This document shows positions 55,631 to 64,000 of a stretch of 64,000 nt of DNA, piece by piece. How positions within the stretch are numbered: position 1 is the first letter of the stretch; each line of letters starts with the position of its first letter. The stretch spans positions 2,356,001-2,420,000 of the forward strand of contig NZ_CP051680.1 of assembly GCF_012849095.1 (NCBI RefSeq), read 5' to 3'. Under the pieces are notes generated by a model. That model made no database searches and was not told the origin of the DNA. It worked only from the letters and a program-made list of their open reading frames with translations. Both the position numbers and the translations under genes were made by a program. This DNA is from Cohnella herbarum. GTDB lineage: Bacteria; Bacillota; Bacilli; Paenibacillales; Paenibacillaceae.

Positions 55631-56166
55631 CGACATCACCACACGATTCACCCAAAGTTTGCCGTATTAATATATACGCTAACGGGATTCAAAATCCTGC
55701 CTTACCCTCATCAAATTTTATGTTCCCCAATTGTTTCCTTTTGAAACTTCGTCATTAATCGAAATAAGGCTTGTCATTTCATCATCCGCTAATAACTATA
55801 CGCAACCAAGAGATTGTTAGTTACAGCATCGACACAATATCGCATAAAACAACATTTTTCGACAAATAGTTTGTTTATCAGAATACACTATATTCGCTTC
55901 GTTGTCCTATATCCCTTTCAATTCGTTCACAAAATGCTCATAAATGATAGTAATAGATCGAAAAGTCCTATGGACGTATATTTACATCCTAAATAAGAAG
56001 GAAATATAAGCTTATTAATTCTGCGTACATAGAACTATATGTTTCTTATCATCGTCTCTTTCGATTTGATTTAAACCCGGTTCGTCATCACAATTCCCGG
56101 CTCATTAACAATCAAAAGAGAACCTCGCGGTTCTCTTCCGTTTCCTAACTTAAGACAAGGCAATCG
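55631..56166. other. AT-rich intergenic region, about 535 bases
   Basis: The longest non-coding stretch besides rnpB. It is clearly AT-richer than its surroundings between about 55660 and 56100. A plus-strand frame at 55814-55996 has no ribosome site and an unlikely composition. It holds the ppsR terminator (56117-56140) and presumably the yqxD promoter, but I could not assign -35/-10 boxes with confidence. No tRNA, known riboswitch or repeat was recognised. Confidence 0.55.
56117..56140 (-). terminator. terminator after ppsR
   Basis: An 8-base perfect stem AGAGAACC / GGTTCTCT with a 4-base loop, followed on the minus strand by TTTGATTGTT, about 30 bases after the stop. Confidence 0.82.
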
Positions 56167-56973
56167 CTATCTCTGCAAATGCTCCAAAATAAGGCTGGCC
56201 GTTTCCTCCACCGCTTTATTCGAAACGTCGATGACGATGCAACCGATCTTCTCCATCACTTGCCTTGCGTGATCCAGCTCTTTGAGAATTCGCTCAGGAG
56301 TCGCATAAGGCGCCGAATCTGGCAGCCCTAATGCTTTCAGGCGTTCCTTGCGAATCGCGTTTAACGCATCCGGATTGATCGTTAGCCCGACCACTTTGCT
56401 CGGCGAAGCCAGATAGAGTTCCCTTGGAGGAACCAGTTCCGGAATCAAAGGCACGTTAGCGACCTTATACGTTTTGTGCGCAAGCACCATGGATAAAGGC
56501 GTTTTGGACGTTCGCGAAACGCCGACGAGAATAATATCGGCTTTGAGAATTCCGGTAACGTCCCTGGCATCGTCATAACGAACGGCGAATTCCACCGCTT
56601 CTACCTTGCGGAAATAGTCGGCGTTCAGCAAGTGGTTCAACCCGGGTTCATGCCGGGACTCATGACCGAGCGCATGCTCAAGATTATCGATTAACGGTCC
56701 CAACAAATCGACCGCCTTTACTTTCATCTTCGCCGCTTGCGCGACCATGTACTCGCGCAGAAACGGGATGACTAGCGTAAAGAGTACGATGCTATTATCT
56801 TCTTGGGCCGCCGTGAGAACAGAATCTATGCCGTCCCTCGTTTGAATGAACGCCGCTCGGCGGATGTTCACGGACAAAGGATGGAACTGAGCGGCGGCAG
56901 CGCGTACCGCAAGCTCTCCGGTGTCCCCCGCGGAGTCGGATACGACGTATACGATTACGCTTGCTTGCGACAT
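56167..56973 (-). CDS. pyruvate, phosphate dikinase regulatory protein PpsR/YqfL-type
   Basis: Bifunctional ADP-dependent kinase/Pi-dependent phosphorylase of PPDK-like enzymes (DUF299). The 268-residue protein has VVSDSAGDTGELAVRAA at its start and the P-loop-like GVSRTSKTPLSMVLA near residue 150. The start is ATG 56973, 8 bases after AAGGAG; an upstream in-frame start overlaps glyS. The target dikinase gene is not in this window. It follows glyS as yqfL does in B. subtilis. Confidence 0.92.
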   Translation of the reverse strand: MSQASVIVYVVSDSAGDTGELAVRAAAAQFHPLSVNIRRAAFIQTRDGIDSVLTAAQEDNSIVLFTLVIPFLREYMVAQAAKMKVKAVDLLGPLIDNLEHALGHESRHEPGLNHLLNADYFRKVEAVEFAVRYDDARDVTGILKADIILVGVSRTSKTPLSMVLAHKTYKVANVPLIPELVPPRELYLASPSKVVGLTINPDALNAIRKERLKALGLPDSAPYATPERILKELDHARQVMEKIGCIVIDVSNKAVEETASLILEHLQR

Positions 56974-56999
56974 TGGGCCAGCTCCTTCCTCTCGAATAA

Positions 57000-59081
57000 T
57001 CAACCCGTCAACTTCGAGAAATCGGCGAATTGTTTAACATCGTCCGCCACTAACGCAAGGATGGCCAAGCGATTGCGCCGTAACGCCTCGTCTTCCGCCA
57101 TGACCATGACCGCTTCGAAGAAGGTCGTCACCGGACCGCTCAAGGAAGAGAGCGCGGATAAAGCTTCCGCCATGTTCGCTTCCGCGCTTGCGCCGATGTA
57201 CCGGCCATGCGCTTGCTGCCAAGCTTCGTATAGCTTGCTCTCGGCCGCGTCAGCGAATAAGTTCGCGTCCACCTGCTTCGAGTCCGCTTTGGCCGCTAAG
57301 TTGCAAACCCGATTAAACGCTTCGACGGCAGGACGGAACTCCGCTTTGCCGCTATCCGAGTTGACCTCTTGCAAAGCGCGGGCGCGAAGTAAAACCCGAC
57401 GAACGTCTCTAACCCCGGCCCCAAGCACCGCGTCCACGACGTCGTATCGAATCTCTTGTTCGGACAATACGTTCTTGATCCGCAACGCGAAAAATTCGTG
57501 CATATCCTTACCGATATCGTAAGCTTCGCGCTTCAACCCTCTGGCCGCTTGAACGTCCAGAGCGATCTGGAACAGTTCGGCCAGCGAAATCTCCAACTCG
57601 TGCGCCAGCAGCGTATTTACGATACCGGCGGCTTGCCGGCGAAGCGCGTACGGATCTTGCGATCCCGTCGGAATGATGCCGATCGAGAAACATCCCGCGA
57701 TCGTGTCCAACTTGTCGGCGATTCCGACGATGGCTCCGATTAGCGATGCCGCCGGACGATCTCCCGCGTTTCTTGGCGAATAGTGCTCATTGATCGCTTT
57801 AGCTACGGCTTCCCGCTCGCCGGCTTTACGCGCGTAGTCTTCGCCCATGATGCCTTGAAGCTCGGGGAATTCGTACACCATCTGGGACACAAGGTCGAAT
57901 TTGCAAATATCGGCCGTACGGCTGACGTCGGCGAGGTCGTCCTTGTCTAAGCGCAAATGTTGGGCGATCCGATCGGCTACGATTCTTACGCGGCGAACTT
58001 TGTCCGCCACGGTGCCGAGCTCCTCGTGGTACACGATATTTTCAAGCTTGGCCAAGGCGTCCTCGATGACCAGCTTTTTGTCTTCTTCGTAGAAAAATTT
58101 CGCATCGGACAGACGCGCGCGCAGCACCTTCTCGTTTCCTTTGGAAACGACGTCCAGCGATAAAGAGTCGCCGTTGCGAACCGTAACGAAATGCGGAAGC
58201 AAGCGGCCTTCGCCGTCGAAAACCGGGAAATAACGCTGATGCTCGCGCATGGACGTGATCAGTACTTCCTGCGGGATCTGCAGGAACGACGGATCGAAGG
58301 ATCCGGCAAGCACCGTCGGCGTTTCGACCAAGAAGAGTACCTCTTCCAGCAGGTCTTCTTTCACCGCGATATTCCAGCCCCGTTCCGCGGACAAGGCTTG
58401 AATTCCTTCAACGATCGCCTTCCGACGTTGTTCTACGTCTACGATAACCTGTTGGGCAAGCAACTTCTCCGTATATAAACGAGGCTCTTCGACGACGGTT
58501 TCGGCGCCGAGAAAACGATGACCCCGCGAAACGTTACCTGACGCGACGCCGGTAATCTCGAACGGAACGACATCGGTCCCGTGCAACGCGACCAACCAAC
58601 GGATCGGTCGGACGTACTTAAGCTCGTAATTCCCCCAACGCATATTTTTCGGGAACGTAAGGGAAGTCACCAGAGCAGGAAGCGCTTCTGGCAACAGCGA
58701 AGCCGTTTCCACTCCTAAGCTGCTCTTCTTGGCATAAAGATACTCGACGCCCGCCAATTCGCGAATGAACAAGGTGTCCAGTTCGACGCCTTGGCTTCTG
58801 GCGAACCCCTGCGCGGGTTTGCTGAGAGCCCCGTTCTCATCGTAAGCGATTTTGCGCGAAGGCCCTTTAACCTCTTCGGTGACGTCCGCTTGCTTATCGG
58901 CGAGAGCGACGATATGGACCGCCAATCTTCTCGGCGTCGCGTAAGCGATAACTTCGCTGTATTCAAGGCGGCTGTCCGACAGCCACTTCTCCGTCTTCTC
59001 TTTAAGCTGTTCCATAGCGCCGCGCACGAAACGGGCAGGCACTTCTTCCAATCCGATTTCTAACAGCAGATCTCTAGCCAT
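57000..59081 (-). CDS. glyS: glycyl-tRNA synthetase beta subunit
   Basis: Beta subunit of the alpha2-beta2 glycyl-tRNA synthetase; it binds tRNA. 693 residues, typical length. It begins [17 protein letters not shown] and has [27 protein letters not shown] near residue 135, an HD-like region ([13 protein letters not shown]) and a C-terminal anticodon-binding domain. The start overlaps the glyQ stop by 8 bases, so the two subunits are co-translated. Confidence 0.96.
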   Translation of the reverse strand: MARDLLLEIGLEEVPARFVRGAMEQLKEKTEKWLSDSRLEYSEVIAYATPRRLAVHIVALADKQADVTEEVKGPSRKIAYDENGALSKPAQGFARSQGVELDTLFIRELAGVEYLYAKKSSLGVETASLLPEALPALVTSLTFPKNMRWGNYELKYVRPIRWLVALHGTDVVPFEITGVASGNVSRGHRFLGAETVVEEPRLYTEKLLAQQVIVDVEQRRKAIVEGIQALSAERGWNIAVKEDLLEEVLFLVETPTVLAGSFDPSFLQIPQEVLITSMREHQRYFPVFDGEGRLLPHFVTVRNGDSLSLDVVSKGNEKVLRARLSDAKFFYEEDKKLVIEDALAKLENIVYHEELGTVADKVRRVRIVADRIAQHLRLDKDDLADVSRTADICKFDLVSQMVYEFPELQGIMGEDYARKAGEREAVAKAINEHYSPRNAGDRPAASLIGAIVGIADKLDTIAGCFSIGIIPTGSQDPYALRRQAAGIVNTLLAHELEISLAELFQIALDVQAARGLKREAYDIGKDMHEFFALRIKNVLSEQEIRYDVVDAVLGAGVRDVRRVLLRARALQEVNSDSGKAEFRPAVEAFNRVCNLAAKADSKQVDANLFADAAESKLYEAWQQAHGRYIGASAEANMAEALSALSSLSGPVTTFFEAVMVMAEDEALRRNRLAILALVADDVKQFADFSKLTG

Positions 59082-59961
59082 TGTTCACCGCTCCTTTCTT
59101 CAGCAACGGGAATTCCAGCCGTTCCCGTTCTTGCAAGTACGTGGCTCCGACCTGTCTGGCCAAATTCCGAACCCGCGTAATGTACCCCGTGCGTTCCGTT
59201 ACGCTGATCGCTCCCCTGGCATCCAACAAGTTAAACGCGTGGGAGCATTTCAGCACATAGTCGTAAGCGGGGAATACGAGATTAACGTCCATCGCCCGCT
59301 TCGCCTCGCTCTCGTAAGTCGAGAACAATTGGAACAGCATGGCCGTATCCGACACTTCGAACGTATATTTGGAGTGCTCGTACTCGGGTTGCTTGAATAC
59401 GTCGCCGTAAGTTACGCCGCTAACCCATTCAAGATCAAATACGTTTTCTTTGTTCTGAATGTAGGAAGCCAACCTTTCCATGCCGTACGTAATTTCCACG
59501 GCTACGGGGTGACAATCGATCCCGCCTACCTGTTGGAAATAAGTAAATTGCGTGACCTCCATGCCGTCGAGCCATACTTCCCAACCAAGACCCCATGCGC
59601 CCAGCGTAGGAGACTCCCAATTATCCTCGACGAAACGAATGTCGTGATGGAGCGGATCCAACCCGAGCTTCTTCAAACTTTCGAGATAGAGCTCCTGAAT
59701 GTTGTCCGGCGAAGGTTTCATGATCACTTGGAATTGGTGATGCTGATAGAGCCTGTTCGGATTTTCTCCGTAACGGCCATCCGCCGGCCGCCTGGAAGGC
59801 TCCACGTACGCGACGTTCCAAGGCTCCGGTCCGATCGCCCGCAGGAAAGTCATCGGGTTCATCGTCCCCGCGCCCTTCTCCGTGTCGTACGGTTGTACGA
59901 CGATACAATTCTGCTCAGCCCAAAACTGCTGCAGCGTTAACGTCATTTGTTGAAAATTCAC
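59074..59961 (-). CDS. glyQ: glycyl-tRNA synthetase alpha subunit
   Basis: Class II synthetase catalytic subunit. The 295 residues include [56 protein letters not shown] and [22 protein letters not shown]. The start is GTG 59961 with GAAGGAGC 10 bases upstream; ATG 59946 in frame is the alternative. A T-box leader controls the pair. Confidence 0.96.
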   Translation of the reverse strand: MNFQQMTLTLQQFWAEQNCIVVQPYDTEKGAGTMNPMTFLRAIGPEPWNVAYVEPSRRPADGRYGENPNRLYQHHQFQVIMKPSPDNIQELYLESLKKLGLDPLHHDIRFVEDNWESPTLGAWGLGWEVWLDGMEVTQFTYFQQVGGIDCHPVAVEITYGMERLASYIQNKENVFDLEWVSGVTYGDVFKQPEYEHSKYTFEVSDTAMLFQLFSTYESEAKRAMDVNLVFPAYDYVLKCSHAFNLLDARGAISVTERTGYITRVRNLARQVGATYLQERERLEFPLLKKGAVNNG

Positions 59962-59994
59962 TCGTTATTCGCTCCTTCGGCGTTGCCGCCCATA

Positions 59995-60250
59995 ATAAAA
60001 AGCCCCCATCCCACGTCTGCCATTGCAGACATAGGGACGGGAGCTATACCCGCGGTTCCACCCTACTTGGTCTTCCTCCGACGTCGGCATAAGCGCCTGA
60101 TCGCCCGAGATCAACCCTCCTCATTCGTTCGGAGTCCCTCCAGAGCGCCCTTCGCCGATCCGTCGCCTCCGGGCTTGCACTGTCCCCGGCTCGCTGCGTT
60201 GCTAACGGTATTCGACTACTTTTCTCCTTCGCAGAGACAATATCGATTAT
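59995..60250 (-). promoter_or_regulatory. T-box leader of glyQS
   Basis: The T-box sequence AGGGTGGAACCGCGGG is at 60064-60049 on the minus strand. It is followed by a terminator: AGCTCCCGTCCCTATGTCTGCA pairs with the later arm ending GTGGGATGGGGGCT, then TTTTTATT (60044-59994). Uncharged tRNA-Gly should pair with the GGNACC-type bulge and favour the antiterminator. I did not fix the specifier codon, which is expected to be a glycine codon (GGC). Confidence 0.93.
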
Positions 60251-60256
60251 GATGTC

Positions 60257-60286
60257 ATTCTAAACTACCGGTGAGCGGACTGTCAA
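60257..60286 (-). promoter_or_regulatory. sigma-A promoter for the glyQS T-box transcript
   Basis: TTGACA (60286-60281) and TAGAAT (60262-60257) on the minus strand with an 18-base spacer. The -35 box overlaps the recO stop codon. Confidence 0.8.
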
Positions 60287-61098
60287 ACCGTTCCGTCTCC
60301 GGCCTCTTCGGGTTTTGCAGAAGGCTCGGGGCGTTTCATCCGCTCGCCAAGCATATCTCCGTATTTCTCCCACTGATCTAGAAAGTTGCGAGACTTCAAG
60401 ACGAGATTCAAATGGGTATCCATCCATCTTCTCATCGCAAGCTGCAATTGACGTTTGGAGCTTTCCCTGACCGTAATGTTCCCCAATCTGCGCAAATCCA
60501 ACGCGGAAAACACGCGCAGCAACTTCCACACCGTCTCTTCCAGCTCTAGAGCCGAAGGATCCCTGTGCCGACATTGAAGACACAGCGCGCCGCCGGCGAT
60601 GGCGCTGAACCGAAATGGCCCTTGGGACTTCCCGCAACTGACGCATTCGTCCAGCAAAGGAGCATATCCCGCGGCGTTGACGATCTTCATCTCGTAAGCC
60701 CGCAGGACGATCTGCGGATCCTTGCCTTCCGCGAGTGCGGTCTGACAAGCTTTCAATTGATGGAACAAATAGGCGGCAGCTTCGTCATCGTTAATTGCCC
60801 GATCCGTCAGTTCCGCCGCGTAAGCCGCATAAGCCGGGCCTTCCAGCCCTTCCCGAAGTTCATGGAACGACTCGAGAATTTCCCCGCTGTTCAAGTTTCC
60901 GAGCGTCCCCGATTTATAATAGGAAAAATCCCCGTATGTAAACAGTTGGGCCAACGCGCCGTAACGGCTCTTCAGCTTCTTGGCTCCGCGCACGACAACG
61001 CCCTGCTTCCCGTATGTCGGCGTAAGCAGGGTAATGATCTTATTTCCTTCTCCGTAATCGGTACTTCGAATCACTAGTCCTTCGACCCGATATAACAT
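60283..61098 (-). CDS. recO: DNA repair protein RecO
   Basis: RecO loads RecA on SSB-coated DNA with RecR. The 271-residue protein starts MLYRVEGLVIRSTDYGEGNK, has an N-terminal OB fold (1-80), a helical domain and a zinc site of CVSCG and CLQC (about residues 147-175). The tail is acidic and Pro-rich. ATG 61098 gives the usual family start; GTG 61104, immediately after the yqzL stop, is also possible. It is coupled to yqzL. Confidence 0.95.
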   Translation of the reverse strand: MLYRVEGLVIRSTDYGEGNKIITLLTPTYGKQGVVVRGAKKLKSRYGALAQLFTYGDFSYYKSGTLGNLNSGEILESFHELREGLEGPAYAAYAAELTDRAINDDEAAAYLFHQLKACQTALAEGKDPQIVLRAYEMKIVNAAGYAPLLDECVSCGKSQGPFRFSAIAGGALCLQCRHRDPSALELEETVWKLLRVFSALDLRRLGNITVRESSKRQLQLAMRRWMDTHLNLVLKSRNFLDQWEKYGDMLGERMKRPEPSAKPEEAGDGTV

Positions 61099-61104
61099 CG
61101 GCAC

Positions 61105-61254
61105 TCATTCCTCGTCCGCGACATTGCCCTCTTCGCTTTCATCTCCGGCATTCGCTCCCAGTTCGGAAGCGCCGAGATTGTGAACTTCCTTGTACAACAG
61201 ATAAGCTTCGATATCGCCGGTTTGCGTAAACACGTGCCACGTGAAATCCCGCAC
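61105..61254 (-). CDS. yqzL: YqzL family small protein
   Basis: The 49-residue protein reads MRDFTWHVFTQTGDIEAYLLYKE..., matching the YqzL family found between era and recO in Bacillales; the remainder is an acidic tail ending ADEE. It starts at GTG 61254, 7 bases after AGAGGATG, and its TGA directly abuts the recO GTG. Function unknown. Easily missed because of its size and GTG start. Confidence 0.85.
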   Translation of the reverse strand: MRDFTWHVFTQTGDIEAYLLYKEVHNLGASELGANAGDESEEGNVADEE

Positions 61255-61384
61255 AGCGCCTCATCCTCTCCGGGCGAAAATGGATTGCACTTTCAAGGAT
61301 TAGGATGTCACGAGGACCGCTTCGGTATGCTTGACACTTTTTGCACAACGGCGAACCGTTGGATAGACCGGTTTCGGCTATTCG

Positions 61385-62287
61385 TTAGTCGTTGCGATAT
61401 CCGAGCGTTTTCAAGATCGATTCGCGATTGCGCCAGTCTTTATTCACCTTCACCCATAGCTCGAGGAAGATTTTGGAACCGAGCAGTCTTTCCATATCTA
61501 TTCGGGCCAGCTTGCCGACTTCCTTCAACAGCGCGCCGCTTTTGCCGATAATAATCCCCTTCTGCGAATCCCGTTCGACGAAAATGACCGCTCCGATGTT
61601 CACGAGCCCGTTATCCGCGACGCTCATGCTCTCGATCTCCACCGCGATCGAATGCGGGATCTCCTCCCGCGTAAGCTGCAGCAGCTTCTCGCGGATCAAC
61701 TCCGCGCAGACGAATTGCTCGGGATGATCGGTAATTTGATCGGCCGGGTAATACATCGGGCCTTCTTGCAGGTAACGGGACACTTGCTCGAGCAACGCGT
61801 TAACGTTATTTCCGTTAAGCGCGGATACGGGCACGACTTCGGTAAAATTCATCAACTTCCTGTATTTGTCAATGACCGGAAGCATCTCTTCCGGATGGAT
61901 CTTATCGATCTTGTTGAGCACGAGAAATACAGGCGTATCTTTCACTTTCTTCAACTGCTCGATAATGTAGCGGTCTCCGCCTCCGATCGGCTCCGTAACG
62001 TCCGTAAGAAACAGAATCGCTTCCACTTCGTTAAACGCGCTTTCTGCGGCTTTGAGCATGTAATTGCCCAGCTTCGAGTTCGGTTTCGTAATGCCGGGCG
62101 TATCCAAAAATACAATTTGAACGTCGTCCGTCGTGTAGACGCCATGAATTTTATTGCGCGTCGTTTGGGGCTTATCCGACATGATCGCGATCTTCTGACC
62201 GATCACTTGGTTCATTAGCGTCGATTTGCCCGCGTTAGGACGGCCGACGATGGCCACGAACCCTGATTTGAAACCTTTTTTCTGCAT
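61385..62287 (-). CDS. era: ribosome-assembly GTPase Era
   Basis: Era binds the 3' end of 16S rRNA and assists 30S assembly. The 300 residues comprise the GTPase domain with G1 [10 protein letters not shown] near residue 15, G3 DTPGITKP, G4 NKIDKI and G5 SALNG, then a C-terminal KH domain with [19 protein letters not shown] near residue 250. Full length. ATG 62287 follows AGGAGATTGCAGC. Between cdd and yqzL. Confidence 0.96.
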   Translation of the reverse strand: MQKKGFKSGFVAIVGRPNAGKSTLMNQVIGQKIAIMSDKPQTTRNKIHGVYTTDDVQIVFLDTPGITKPNSKLGNYMLKAAESAFNEVEAILFLTDVTEPIGGGDRYIIEQLKKVKDTPVFLVLNKIDKIHPEEMLPVIDKYRKLMNFTEVVPVSALNGNNVNALLEQVSRYLQEGPMYYPADQITDHPEQFVCAELIREKLLQLTREEIPHSIAVEIESMSVADNGLVNIGAVIFVERDSQKGIIIGKSGALLKEVGKLARIDMERLLGSKIFLELWVKVNKDWRNRESILKTLGYRND

Positions 62288-62328
62288 GCTGCAATCTCCT
62301 TGTCATGTGTGAACTTCCGCTATCTATC

Positions 62329-62754
62329 TCATTTGTTCAGGTCCCGCGAGGTGAATGCTCCCGGAAGCAGTTCCGACACCGTCGTCACCCGGTAGTCTCC
62401 GGACAGGTTACCTAGAATGACCGGCATATCCGGTTGGCAAAGCTCGGCCAATACTTGACGGCATACTCCGCAAGGCGAGATCGGTTGATCCGTTTCGCCG
62501 ATTACCGCGACGGCCTGGAATTCGCCTGCCGCGCAGCCGTCCGCTATAGCCCGGAATAACGCCGTGCGTTCCGCGCAGTTCGTCGGCCCGTAGGCCGCGT
62601 TCTCCACGTTGCAGCCATGATGCAATCGTCCTTGAGCATCAAGCGCCACAGCGCCGACCGCAAAGCCGGAATAAGGAACGTAAGCTCGCGAACGAGCAAT
62701 CGTAGCTTCTTCCATAAATCGTTCTATCGTTAGAGAAAGTCCGCTGATATCCAT
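62329..62754 (-). CDS. cdd: cytidine deaminase
   Basis: Pyrimidine salvage, cytidine or deoxycytidine to uridine. The 141-residue protein has the zinc site motifs NCAERTA (Cys, Glu) and PCGVCRQVL (two Cys), and YVPYSGFAVGA near the N-terminus. ATG 62754 follows GGAGGGAATCATA. The order era-cdd-dgkA is conserved. Confidence 0.95.
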   Translation of the reverse strand: MDISGLSLTIERFMEEATIARSRAYVPYSGFAVGAVALDAQGRLHHGCNVENAAYGPTNCAERTALFRAIADGCAAGEFQAVAVIGETDQPISPCGVCRQVLAELCQPDMPVILGNLSGDYRVTTVSELLPGAFTSRDLNK

Positions 62755-62778
62755 TATGATTCCCTCCGAATCATCCGA

Positions 62779-63153
62779 CTATTGAAAACAAGCCTTCCAC
62801 AAGGGCGGGCCAAGCACGATCAATCCGACGCCCACCGCGAAGAGAGCCGCGATAAGCACTGCGCCTGCAGCGGTATCTTTCGCGGCTTTAGCAAGCGGAT
62901 GCTGCTCCGAGGAAATGCGGTCTACCGTTCTTTCGATCGCCGTATTGATCAGTTCCGCAACCCATACGCCGGTTATGGCCGCGAGCAACCATAGCCAATC
63001 CCCTGCGGACAACCTTAACCATGCCGCGAGGGCAATGACGAGTAACGCAGCTCCTAAATGAAATTGCATATGGCGTTCACTCCGCAACGCTTCGTAGATC
63101 CCCGCGAAAGCATGGCGGAACGATCTGATCTCGCGCGAACGCCAGCCGTTCAT
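62779..63153 (-). CDS. dgkA: undecaprenol/diacylglycerol kinase DgkA
   Basis: Small membrane kinase; the Gram-positive DgkA phosphorylates undecaprenol for carrier-lipid recycling. The 124 residues have three helices and the signature AELINTAIERTVDRIS near residue 66, with AKAAKDTAAGAVL following. The start overlaps the ybeY stop by 4 bases. Confidence 0.93.
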   Translation of the reverse strand: MNGWRSREIRSFRHAFAGIYEALRSERHMQFHLGAALLVIALAAWLRLSAGDWLWLLAAITGVWVAELINTAIERTVDRISSEQHPLAKAAKDTAAGAVLIAALFAVGVGLIVLGPPLWKACFQ

Positions 63154-63686
63154 CGCAGAAGCCCCGCCTCTTTCAATACTTCCTCCTGCTTGGAGAACAT
63201 CTCCCGTTCCTGCTCTTCATCCCCGTGATCGTAACCGATCACATGAAGAAAGCCGTGCACGAATAAGAAACCGAGCTCTCGCTCGAAGCTATGTCCGTAA
63301 TCCTCGGCTTGCGCCTCGGCTCTGGGAACTGAGATCACGATATCCCCGAGCAGCTCGGAGAACGGGTTGCTGGCTTTCTCTTCGTCCTTCCATTCCTCTT
63401 CGCCTTCTTCGGAAGCTTCGTATTCGCCGTTATATTGAATATCCGGCTCCTCGCCTTCAAGCAAAGAGAACGAGAGCACGTCCGTCGGCTTGTCCAATCC
63501 CCGATACTGTTTATTTAATTCCCTAATCCCTTCATCGTCCGTCAACGTGAGCGTAACGATCCCGGAGGTCACGTCTTCCTTGTTCCCCGCGATATGAAGC
63601 AGCTTCTCCAACATATCCATCCATTGCTCTTCCCGCGCACCGGCTCCGCCTTCGCGTTCGTCGATCCATTCCAAGCTAAGAGTCAT
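63150..63686 (-). CDS. ybeY: endoribonuclease YbeY
   Basis: Metallo-endoribonuclease for 16S rRNA 3' maturation and quality control. The 178-residue protein has the zinc motif HGFLHVIGYDH near residue 140 and DVLSFSLLEG near residue 70. A strongly acidic insert (EASEEGEEEWKDEEK, about 88-102) makes it longer than the usual 155. ATG 63686 follows AAAGGAG and overlaps the pgpH stop. Confidence 0.95.
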   Translation of the reverse strand: MTLSLEWIDEREGGAGAREEQWMDMLEKLLHIAGNKEDVTSGIVTLTLTDDEGIRELNKQYRGLDKPTDVLSFSLLEGEEPDIQYNGEYEASEEGEEEWKDEEKASNPFSELLGDIVISVPRAEAQAEDYGHSFERELGFLFVHGFLHVIGYDHGDEEQEREMFSKQEEVLKEAGLLR

Positions 63687-64000
63687 TCTTTGTTCTCCTT
63701 TGCGTCCATCGCCTTTTTCAATTCTTTATCGTCCGGATACTCGATGCGGGAATGAAACATTCCGATTACCGTTTCCTTAAGCGTCTCCGCGATCTTATCC
63801 AATTCCCTTAACGTCAGGTCGCACTCGTTATATTGATTATCGTCCAATCGATCCTTAATGATCTTGCCGATCATCTCCTCGATTTGTTCCACGCGAGGAT
63901 GATTCAACGATCGAACGGCCGCTTCCACGCAATCCGCGATGCCGACGATGGCCGCTTCCTTCGACTGCGCTTTAGGCCCCGGATAACGGTAATCGTCCTC
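63683..64000 (-). CDS. pgpH: 7TM-HD phosphohydrolase PgpH/YqfF, N-terminus cut by window
   Basis: PgpH-type proteins degrade c-di-AMP with a C-terminal HD domain. The last 105 residues are present: YRYPGPKAQSKEAAIVGIADCVEAAVRS followed by the helical end, the expected C-terminal end of the HD domain. The frame is open at the right edge; the family is about 700 residues. It precedes ybeY as in Bacillales. Confidence 0.85.
   Translation of the reverse strand, partial: EDDYRYPGPKAQSKEAAIVGIADCVEAAVRSLNHPRVEQIEEMIGKIIKDRLDDNQYNECDLTLRELDKIAETLKETVIGMFHSRIEYPDDKELKKAMDAKENKE

Noticed and set aside
55814..55996. 60-codon plus-strand frame in the AT-rich gap
   Set aside because: TTG start without a ribosome site, odd residue composition and no promoter or terminator framing it.
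59131..59940. 269-codon plus-strand frame opposite glyQ
   Set aside because: Antisense to a gene with full family motifs; no ribosome site and no recognisable protein features, so a shadow caused by codon bias.
1..64000. CRISPR array, insertion sequence, prophage or tRNA genes
   Set aside because: No regularly spaced long repeats, transposase or integrase-like products, terminal inverted repeats or cloverleaf sequences with a T-arm were recognised on either strand.

Overview
The window is a 64 kb piece of chromosome from an endospore-forming, meso-diaminopimelate-type member of the Bacillota, most likely Paenibacillaceae (Cohnella or Paenibacillus-like). The basis for this is the gene content and order (dcw cluster with spoVD, RsfA-type regulator, YlaJ/YhcN sporulation lipoprotein, bacillithiol gene bshC, yqfF-ybeY-dgkA-cdd-era-yqzL-recO-glyQS-yqfL-yqxD-dnaG-rpoD block), strong AGGAGG-type ribosome sites with frequent TTG/GTG starts, and intermediate GC. 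Almost every gene is on the minus strand, so transcription runs from high to low coordinates. No tRNA, rRNA, insertion sequence, prophage or CRISPR array was seen.

Layout. 1-9.98 kb: division and cell wall (dcw) operon mraZ-rsmH-ftsL-pbpB-spoVD-murE-murF-mraY, headed by a four-box MraZ operator; mraY runs off the left edge. 10.0-11.2 kb: a DUF4349 lipoprotein. 11.2-14.93 kb: a Fur-controlled iron or heme uptake operon (binding protein with a copper-amine-oxidase-like N-terminal domain, permease, ATPase, heme monooxygenase) under two near-consensus Fur boxes. 15.0-18.04 kb: ahcY and bshC. 18.1-26.6 kb: a tightly coupled six-gene exopolysaccharide operon resembling B. subtilis ydaJKLMN and Listeria pss: GT-C-like membrane protein, degenerate-GGDEF c-di-GMP receptor, DUF2334 protein, processive GT2 synthase, BcsB-like protein and a GH113-like glycoside hydrolase-fold protein. 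26.7-28.8 kb: DUF3397 protein, panE, RsfA-type regulator. In the B. subtilis layout this block lies close to bshC and mraZ, so the polysaccharide and iron operons look inserted into a conserved neighbourhood.

29-36 kb is a mixed region: DUF2626, MidA-type methyltransferase, an exported coiled-coil protein, an orphan solute-binding protein, an unrecognised gene, PhoH-like ylaK, ylaJ, and a 42-codon gene with its own promoter and terminator. 36-40 kb: LCP ligase, a small protein, ylaH and typA with a structured leader. 40-46.5 kb: LiaF-like membrane protein, two divergent TerC paralogues, thiI with its cysteine desulfurase, a lytic transglycosylase, DUF1540 and DUF3907 proteins. 46.7-49.2 kb: a subtilase, then RNase P RNA, which reads as the A (ancestral) type rather than the B type of B. 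subtilis.

49.2-64 kb is the macromolecular-synthesis side: nif3, trmK, membrane protein, rpoD, dnaG, yqxD, ppsR, T-box-controlled glyQS, recO, yqzL, era, cdd, dgkA, ybeY and the 3' end of the HD hydrolase gene pgpH cut by the right edge. The candidate system most worth follow-up is the c-di-GMP-type polysaccharide operon at 18.1-26.6 kb. It lacks a PilZ domain on the synthase, keeps the RxxD I-site on a dead GGDEF protein, and carries a glycoside-hydrolase-fold protein whose acid/base position looks altered.
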